Positions 43,116-49,258 of a DNA stretch of 49,258 bases are shown one piece after another. A model generated the notes under the pieces. It did not search any database, had not been told where the DNA came from, and saw only the letters and a list, made by a program, of their open reading frames with translations. Each line of letters opens with the position of its first letter. The stretch's first letter is position 1. The position numbers and the translations under genes are program-made. The DNA comes from Gammaproteobacteria bacterium UBA7449 (GTDB lineage: Bacteria > Pseudomonadota > Gammaproteobacteria > Pseudomonadales > Pseudohongiellaceae), in the NCBI GenBank assembly GCA_002477465.1, contig DLPV01000027.1:1-49258 (forward strand), read 5' to 3'.

Positions 43116-46100
43116 ATGATTAATTACATAGACACCGCAGTAGCTCGTTCTCGAACCACCTTGAGCGTGTTCGTCGCAATTATGCTGACTGGATTTGCCT
43201 CCTACCTCGCGATCCCCGTCGAATTGAACCCTGACGTTGACGTGCCAATCATCGTGACCACCATCATTCACGAGGGCATTTCCCCCGAGGACGCGGAGCG
43301 TTTGCTCGCCAAACCTGCGGAGCTGGAACTTAAAACCCTGGACGGTATCACCCAGATTAGCTCCTTTTCCAGTGAAAACGCTGCAACCATAATTACTGAG
43401 TTCGATATCGACTTCGAGTCTTCTACCGCCCTGGCAGACGTGCGCGAGGCAATCAATCGCTCCAAGGCGCGCTTCCCCCAAAACACCGAAGAGCCTCTCA
43501 TCACTGAAGTCTCCGCAGCTGAGCTCCCGATTGTCCAGATCGCCATTGGTGGCGAGGGTGTTGCGGAGCGAGTCTTGCTTCGAATTGCCGAGGAGCTGCA
43601 GCGCGAAATTGAAATTCTGCCAACTGTATTAGAAGCGGCTATGGTAGGCAATCGCGAGGAAATGTTGGAAGCAGTCATAGATCCGGCCAAGCTAGAGACT
43701 TACGGCATCCCTAATTCTGCGATTGTCCAGGCCGTCACCAGCAATAACCGCTTGATTCCTGCTGGCCAGGTTGACACCGGGCAAGGGAGCTTTTCCGTCA
43801 AAGTACCCGGTCTGATCGAAAACGCCAACGACCTGTTTGATCTGCCCCTGGCTTCATCTGGAGACGGCGTGCTAACAGTATCTGACATAGCCGATGTGCG
43901 GCGCACTTTCAAGGATGCAACGCGCTACGCTTTCGCCAATGGCTCATCGTCAATATCTCTTAACGTCATGAAACGGAACGGTGCGAATCTGGTTGAGGCC
44001 ATGACCCAGGTCGATGCGGTCGTGAATGAGATTCGACCCACCCTGCCGCCAGCCGTATCCGTGTCATACATCAACAACACTGCTCCGCTAGTCATAGAGC
44101 AGAACATGGGGCTGCAGGGCAATATGGCGACAGCCATGGTGTTAGTGCTGATTGTGGTTATAGCATCGGTCGGGGTACGTTCCGGCTTGCTGGTCACACT
44201 CGCTGTGCCATTCTCATTCTTCTTCGCCTTCATCATCATCAGTCTGCTGGGGTTCACCTACAACTTCATGGTGATTTTTGGCTTGCTGCTTGGTCTCGGC
44301 ATGCTTATTGATGGCGCGATAGTCATGGTGGAATACGCTGACCGTAAAATGACCGAGGGTATGGATAGTGTCGAAGCCTATCGTATGGCCGTGCACCGCA
44401 TGTTCTGGCCGATCCTGGCTTCTACCGCCACCACCCTGGCAGCTTTTTTACCCATCATGTTCTGGCCCGGTGTGGCCGGGCAGTTCATGAGCTATCTGCC
44501 AATCACCGTGTTTGCTGTGCTGATTGGCTCCCTGTTTTATGCCCTGTTGTTTGCACCAACAATTGGTGCACTCATCGGCCGATCCACTGGCAGCGACAGT
44601 GACAGCGCCTATCTGCAAACCCTGGAGACAGGTGATCCAGAAAATACGCGTGGCATTACCGGGTACTACGCAAAAGTACTTGACCTTGCGGTCCGCATGC
44701 CGATCGCGGTGTTTGTTCTCAGTATCCTGATGCTGGTTACGATCGTGACCGCCTATGGCCGCTACGGCGCAGGGATTGAGTTCTTCACCGGCGTCGAGCC
44801 CGGCCAGACCCAGATTCAGGTTTTTGCCCGCGGCAACTTCTCACCCGCAGAGGTGCGCAATGTCATGCTGGATGTAGAGTCCCGCGTCCGCGCAGCTGGA
44901 CACATCAAGGGTATTGTCACCCAATCAGGTGCAGGTCAGCAGATGGGTGGTGACCAGCAGACAGCACCAGATCTTATCGGCAGCATTTTTGTCGAAATGA
45001 CTGATCGTCGAGTTCGCGACATCGACGGCTTTGAGGTGGAAAACCTGTATCGAGAAGCCATCGCCAACATGCCCGGCGTTCGCGCCGAGGTAGTCACTGT
45101 TGAGAATGGCCCACCAGTGGGCAAAGAAATTCAAATTGAACTGTCCGGAGACGACCTTGACCAGCTGTTCGCCGAGGCCACTCGCATTCGTACCTACATG
45201 GAAGAAGAGTTGGGCTCAGAACTCATTGACATTGACGATACCGCACCCATTCCGGGCATCGAATGGGAATTTATCGTGGATCGCGCCCGCGCCGCCATGC
45301 TCGGCGCCAATATGACCGAGATTGGCACTGCGATTCAGTTAATGACTAACGGCATCTTTATGGGTGACTATCGCCCCGATGACAGTGAGGAGGAAGTCGA
45401 CATTCGAGTTCGCTATCCTGCAAAATATCGCGGCATCGATCAAATGGAAAATATTCGAATCAGCACTGTGAACGGGCCAGTGCCAATTAGCAGTTTTGTG
45501 TCTCGTGTCGCGCAACCAAAAGTCAGCTCCATCCAAAGGGTAGATGGCGCCCGCGTGGTTTATGTGCGCGCGAACCCTGCTCCCGGCGTGGTAGCTGACA
45601 ATAAGCTACAGGAAATCTCCGCCTGGCTGGAAGCGAATCCTCCTGAAAACGGTGTTTTCTACCAGTTCCGGGGCGCCAACGAGGAGCAGGAGCAGTCCGC
45701 AGCCTTCCTTGGCCAGGCTTTCTCACTGGCCATGGCCCTGATGGCGATTCTTCTTGTTACTCAGTTCAATAGCTACTATCAGGCACTCTTGATCCTGTCC
45801 TCGGTTCTGCTCTCTACCGCTGGCGTGCTCTTGGGTCTGCTCACGACGGGCCAAACTTTCTCGGTAATCCTTACCGGCATTGGCATCGTGGCACTGGCGG
45901 GAATTATTGTGAATAACAATATCGTACTCATTGACACCTTCAATGTGTTGCGCCGTGAACACCCCGATTGGGAATTGCGGAAAATCATTGTACACACCGG
46001 TGTCCAGCGCCTGCGGCCAGTATTCTTGACAACGTTCACGACCGGTTTCGGCCTATTGCCTCTGGCAATGGGTGTTTCCGTAGACCTTATAGGTGCAGAG

Positions 46101-46292
46101 ATCGAAGTAGGCGGCCCTATTACTTCGCAATGGGTGAGCCTCGCCTCTGCCATAGTGTTCGGACTCTCCTTCGCCACCATATTGACGCTGATCGTTACAC
46201 CTGCGATGCTGGCTCTCCCGAAACGGCTGCGGGATCTGTTTCGTCGCAAGCCAACAGCCAGCGCACCGGCACAACCTAGCCTGGCTTCCTGA
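43116..46292 (+). CDS. RND multidrug-type efflux permease
   Basis: A 1058-residue inner-membrane proton-driven pump. The N-terminal segment (RTTLSVFVAIMLTGFASYLAIPVELNPDVDVPI), the two large periplasmic loops and about twelve membrane segments are present. The proton-relay region of segment 4 reads GLGMLIDGAIVMVEYAD, with one Asp where AcrB has Asp-Asp. The second half repeats the layout (VVALAGIIVNNNIVLIDTFN). ATG at 43116 gives the normal N-terminus; the frame runs 13 codons upstream into the adaptor gene. Substrate is unknown; the group includes drug and solvent pumps. A possible terminator follows. Confidence 0.94.
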   Translation: MINYIDTAVARSRTTLSVFVAIMLTGFASYLAIPVELNPDVDVPIIVTTIIHEGISPEDAERLLAKPAELELKTLDGITQISSFSSENAATIITEFDIDFESSTALADVREAINRSKARFPQNTEEPLITEVSAAELPIVQIAIGGEGVAERVLLRIAEELQREIEILPTVLEAAMVGNREEMLEAVIDPAKLETYGIPNSAIVQAVTSNNRLIPAGQVDTGQGSFSVKVPGLIENANDLFDLPLASSGDGVLTVSDIADVRRTFKDATRYAFANGSSSISLNVMKRNGANLVEAMTQVDAVVNEIRPTLPPAVSVSYINNTAPLVIEQNMGLQGNMATAMVLVLIVVIASVGVRSGLLVTLAVPFSFFFAFIIISLLGFTYNFMVIFGLLLGLGMLIDGAIVMVEYADRKMTEGMDSVEAYRMAVHRMFWPILASTATTLAAFLPIMFWPGVAGQFMSYLPITVFAVLIGSLFYALLFAPTIGALIGRSTGSDSDSAYLQTLETGDPENTRGITGYYAKVLDLAVRMPIAVFVLSILMLVTIVTAYGRYGAGIEFFTGVEPGQTQIQVFARGNFSPAEVRNVMLDVESRVRAAGHIKGIVTQSGAGQQMGGDQQTAPDLIGSIFVEMTDRRVRDIDGFEVENLYREAIANMPGVRAEVVTVENGPPVGKEIQIELSGDDLDQLFAEATRIRTYMEEELGSELIDIDDTAPIPGIEWEFIVDRARAAMLGANMTEIGTAIQLMTNGIFMGDYRPDDSEEEVDIRVRYPAKYRGIDQMENIRISTVNGPVPISSFVSRVAQPKVSSIQRVDGARVVYVRANPAPGVVADNKLQEISAWLEANPPENGVFYQFRGANEEQEQSAAFLGQAFSLAMALMAILLVTQFNSYYQALLILSSVLLSTAGVLLGLLTTGQTFSVILTGIGIVALAGIIVNNNIVLIDTFNVLRREHPDWELRKIIVHTGVQRLRPVFLTTFTTGFGLLPLAMGVSVDLIGAEIEVGGPITSQWVSLASAIVFGLSFATILTLIVTPAMLALPKRLRDLFRRKPTASAPAQPSLAS

Positions 46293-46300
46293 CTTTAGCG

Positions 46301-46337
46301 AGTCTGGCCAACGCGTTGGTCAGGCTTATTCTTTTCC
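46301..46337 (+). terminator. possible terminator of the RND operon
   Basis: CTGGCCAA pairs with TTGGTCAG (one G-T pair) over a CGCG loop, followed by a T-rich but interrupted tail, 9 bases past the permease stop. Confidence 0.5.
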
Positions 46338-46429
46338 TTTTCCATCCAAAATCCGCATAATCACGATCTAGCGCCCTGCCCCCAATTCATGACACAATCG
46401 CCGGCTAATTCAAAGCTCATCCAAAGCCA

Positions 46430-47530
46430 ATGGCACTGTTAGCCGCCTTCTTCTTTACAAGTATACTGTTCTCGTTTCTCTGCTCCATTCTTGAAGCCGT
46501 GTTGTTGAGCATTACCCCTGCCTATGTGGGCATTCAGCAACAGCGGCAGTCGCGAATCGCAGATGACCTGGTACGTTTCAAGGATGATATCGATCGGCCG
46601 CTGGCCGCCATCCTGACCCTGAACACAATTGCCCACACCGTTGGAGCAATCGGCGTAGGGTCCCAGGCTGCTGAAATTTTTGGGGAATCCATTCTCATTA
46701 TCGCAGGTATCCCCCTGATAAGCCTGGAGGCTCTTATTGCTGGCCTGATGACGCTGGCGATCCTGATCTTTTCAGAAGTCATCCCCAAAACCATGGGAGC
46801 TAACAACTGGGAAGCTCTGACCCCCTTTAGCATCGCGGCTCTGAAGGTCATGTTGCTGCTACTCGCGCCGTTGGTGTGGATTAGCCAGTACATCACCCGT
46901 CACCTGAAAAAAGACAAAGACAAGCCCGTCCTTAGTCGCAGCGATTTCCTGGCTATGGCCGAAATAGGCAAAGAGCATGGTGTTCTTGAGGAAAATGAGC
47001 AGACGATAATCCACAACCTATTGCGCTTTTCGAAAGTGCTGGTCAAGGATGTAATGACTCCACGCATAGTGGTGATTGCAGCCAGTGAAAACTCCACGGT
47101 TCGAGAATTTCATGAACAGCATGCGGACCTGCCCTTTTCCAGAATTCCTATTTATCACGATAAAAATGATAACGTGACAGGTTACGTCTTGAAGGATGAT
47201 GTTTTACTGAACCTGGTAGACGAACAGGATGAAAAAATTCTGCGGGACTTGCGACGAGATATCATCGTGGTGCATAAAACCCTGCCCATTCCTAACCTTC
47301 TTGACACATTCATTATCAAGAAGGAACACCTGGCACTGGTAGTAGATGAATTCGGTGGCATGGAAGGTATTGTGACTATGGAAGACATCATCGAGACTCT
47401 GCTCGGTCTTGAAATTGTTGATGAGTCTGATAACGAAGAGAATATGCAGGCATTGGCCCGCAAAAACTGGGAGCGACGGGCTAAAAGGATGGGGATTGTG
47501 ACCAATTCCGAGAAACCGGTTACGGACTAG
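46430..47530 (+). CDS. CNNM/DUF21 membrane protein with CBS pair
   Basis: A 366-residue protein. The N-terminal DUF21/CNNM domain (about residues 1-150) has three to four membrane segments and LTLNTIAHTVGAIGVGSQAAE and SEVIPKTMGANNW motifs. A CBS-domain pair (about residues 195-340) follows, starting at VKDVMTPRIVV and ending at DEFGGMEGIVTMEDIIE. The C-terminal CorC/HlyC domain of longer relatives is absent. Members are linked to magnesium or cobalt efflux, or hemolysin-type annotations. The ATG follows the RND operon by 137 bases on the same strand. Confidence 0.92.
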   Translation: MALLAAFFFTSILFSFLCSILEAVLLSITPAYVGIQQQRQSRIADDLVRFKDDIDRPLAAILTLNTIAHTVGAIGVGSQAAEIFGESILIIAGIPLISLEALIAGLMTLAILIFSEVIPKTMGANNWEALTPFSIAALKVMLLLLAPLVWISQYITRHLKKDKDKPVLSRSDFLAMAEIGKEHGVLEENEQTIIHNLLRFSKVLVKDVMTPRIVVIAASENSTVREFHEQHADLPFSRIPIYHDKNDNVTGYVLKDDVLLNLVDEQDEKILRDLRRDIIVVHKTLPIPNLLDTFIIKKEHLALVVDEFGGMEGIVTMEDIIETLLGLEIVDESDNEENMQALARKNWERRAKRMGIVTNSEKPVTD

Positions 47531-48273
47531 AGCGTGAAGGTAACAGATTAAAAACCAAAACCAAATACACTGTATATCTTGTGCTACCTGCCCCTTTAAT
47601 ACTGCTGCGCATATAGGGCAAACAACATTCAGATCGAGCCAGATCCGCCCCGCCTTATTTTCACTCAGCTGTTTATCCCGCCTAACTTTTCCTCTCTTTT
47701 CTCTCTAATCCGCAGCTATCAACAATTGCCACTGAGACCGATCAAGCGCTCGCCCGACAGTCAGAAAACAGCACCGATTGCCGAGGCATTGTGACAAATT
47801 GTTACCCATAGGAAAGACCAAATTCTGCTGTGATAGTATTTTCTCAGTTCAGTGATTAGCGCCTTAAGGGATAAGGAACTGGCTGCTGGATAGCTAAAGT
47901 CTGGAGCTTGGAAGTTTTTCTTTGTTCCCCCCTTTTCTAAAGCATCGAGCGGCTTTCAAGTCTCCGCTTTAGCGACTTTAAAAATTTGCCGCAACTCAGC
48001 TGCGCGCAACAACTACCTCACTTACTCAACTCTCTGTCTCAAATCAATTGCACTTTTCGCCAGTAGACTCTGCCGGATATCACCCGCTATTAGCTAAGCT
48101 GCCTTTCACAGATCCGAGCATCCAAGGTCTAAGCAGCAGGCGATAGAAGGCAATTCAGAAGGTTCTCGATACCCATGACGAAGCACTCAACAGGAACACT
48201 GAAAGTGCATTTCGCATGCAGTCGGTCAATAGAATGAGTATGAAATATACGCGGGTTGCGGGGTTGTGGGGTT
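47531..48273. other. 0.74-kb region without a gene
   Basis: No ORF here looks like a protein. It includes the likely 3' ends of both flanking transcripts. A G-rich run (GGGTTGCGGGGTTGTGGGG) near 48252 has only three G-tracts. No RNA gene was recognised. Confidence 0.5.
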
Positions 48274-49050
48274 CTAGTTGAGAGTCGCGAGCAAACGATC
48301 TCTGGCGGCTCGCTCACTCTGACGTAACTGTTCGCGATTGCGATTGGACATCAGGAAAAGATACTGCTCGGTAAGGCCAATGGATTGGTGCAGGAACGCG
48401 AACTTGGGATCTTCCGCGGGCAGCGTTTGCTCGGCCACCGCAAGCCGAGTCTTGAACAGCTTCCGCGCTTTTTCCAGGTGTAAACGACGTTTACCGTCTA
48501 CATTGGCGTTGAATGCGTTCACGTGCCATGACGACACCTTCTGCAGACCTAATTCGAGACGCGGATCGTCATTGTCATACAATCTTTGATAAAGATGCTC
48601 GAGGTAGCCAAAGTGATTGTCTACCGATTCCCAATCCTCCAGCTCAATCTCACTGACAATCATGCTTTGAACGATGGGAATCTGAGAGCCGTGCAAGAGG
48701 CCATTAGCAACCCGGGTGATTTTCCAGGCCTGGTCGAACGCCTCAAGTGCGGCCACATGATCCCCTGCTTCCTGACGCTGCAGAGCCTGAATGGTCAGTA
48801 CATCAAACTGGGTTCGGTCATAAGGATTGAAAAAGGCGTCTTGCTGACCCTTTGTCGCGAGTTCAGCGATGGTATTGTCTTCCGGTTCTATGAGGCGCCA
48901 CTGCAACGCGGTGTCGGCAGCATCATCAGCCGCAGCGAATGACGCAGCGAATAAAAAGATGAGCAAGGGGGAAAGACCAGCCAGCGTACTTGGCAGATCA
49001 CGAAAGAAAGCTGAGAGATTCGTGAATATGTTGTCTGTCATACAAGCCAT
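48274..49050 (-). CDS. exported helical (TPR-like) protein, unknown
   Basis: A 258-residue protein. The N-terminal ~42 residues include a hydrophobic signal (LSPLLIFLFAASFAAA). The rest is mainly amphipathic helices with TPR-like spacing, for example LTIQALQRQEAGDHVAALEAFDQAWKITR, DWESVDNHFGYLEHLYQRLYD and RRLHLEKARKLFKTRLAVAEQTL. Such repeats usually bind other proteins. No catalytic motif is seen and no family was recognised. The ATG follows AGGGCGTCACA. Confidence 0.65.
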   Translation of the reverse strand: MACMTDNIFTNLSAFFRDLPSTLAGLSPLLIFLFAASFAAADDAADTALQWRLIEPEDNTIAELATKGQQDAFFNPYDRTQFDVLTIQALQRQEAGDHVAALEAFDQAWKITRVANGLLHGSQIPIVQSMIVSEIELEDWESVDNHFGYLEHLYQRLYDNDDPRLELGLQKVSSWHVNAFNANVDGKRRLHLEKARKLFKTRLAVAEQTLPAEDPKFAFLHQSIGLTEQYLFLMSNRNREQLRQSERAARDRLLATLN

Positions 49051-49258
49051 TGTGACGCCCTGGTGATTTAAAGAATGGCTTATAAGTTATTCTTTTTCAA
49101 GAATATTTTTTCAAAAATTTCATTTATATTACATTAGCGTTACAATCGAAATAAATATATGCTTATATTTCAATAAGTTAGGAATCCCCGAATATGTCAA
49201 TAAGGTAACAATATTGTAATATTAGTCAGGCAAGAATGGGCAGTTTTGCAGTGAAATT
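49051..49258. other. AT-rich upstream region at window end
   Basis: About 200 strongly AT-rich bases upstream of the leftward exported-protein gene, with a palindrome ACAATATTGT near 49208. It probably holds promoters for that gene and perhaps for one beyond the window edge. Confidence 0.4.

Noticed and set aside
48250..48274. G-quadruplex at the end of the exported-protein gene
   Set aside because: Only three G-tracts are present; four are needed for an intramolecular quadruplex.

Overview
The window looks like chromosome of a free-living, probably marine, Gammaproteobacterium of middling GC content. The best markers are the gene order pepA-holC-valS facing ribF-ileS-fkpB-ispH, the glnK-amtB pair, and a RegB/RegA redox two-component pair. 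No phage, transposase, CRISPR array, rRNA or tRNA was recognised. The genus cannot be fixed from sequence reading alone.

Layout. 1-2.6 kb is an accessory, gene-poor stretch. It holds a small secreted acidic protein, a probably broken small membrane gene with a 15-bp tandem repeat, a pseudoazurin (blue copper) gene lying between two diverged ~240-bp direct repeats that each end in a leftward terminator-like hairpin, about 0.8 kb with nothing recognisable, and a 60-residue membrane protein. 2.7-5.4 kb holds an isopropylmalate dehydrogenase facing a citramalate-synthase-type enzyme, which suggests the pyruvate route to isoleucine. 5.7-17.5 kb is housekeeping: RDD protein, thioesterase, PepA, DNA polymerase III chi, ValRS, IspH, FkpB, IleRS and RibF; lspA is missing from its usual place between ileS and fkpB. 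17.5-20.4 kb holds a PlsC-GNAT fusion (OlsF-like) overlapping an ATP-grasp ligase gene, a candidate amino-lipid pathway. 20.5-23.3 kb holds a small membrane protein coupled to a YdeP/FdhF-type molybdoenzyme. Next to it is the wreck of an ECF sigma factor/DUF4252 locus. 23.9-27.3 kb has a hydrolase, a lipoprotein, a bile-acid-symporter-family transporter, and an unusually short MFS protein preceded by a small ORF and a strong terminator.

27.6-29.4 kb is the glnK-amtB ammonium unit with a strong terminator. 29.4-34.6 kb is a run of single genes: membrane protein, hotdog thioesterase, serine beta-lactamase-like hydrolase, metallo-beta-lactamase-fold hydrolase, an exported repeat protein built from 18-19-residue VNG units, and a PEBP-like protein. 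34.7-38.2 kb holds a fatty-acyl-CoA ligase and a methyltransferase-GNAT fusion. 38.4-40.3 kb is regB-regA. 40.3-41.6 kb is a membrane protein and an SDR dehydrogenase. 41.7-46.3 kb is an RND adaptor/permease operon with a recognisable promoter and a palindrome over its -10 box. 46.4-47.5 kb is a CNNM/CBS membrane protein, followed by a 0.74-kb gap and an exported helical protein.

How the genes fit together. Pseudoazurin (a periplasmic electron carrier) and RegBA (a redox-sensing regulator) both fit an organism that adjusts respiration to oxygen, though no terminal reductase is in the window. All functional calls come from reading translated motifs and gene order; no database search was run.
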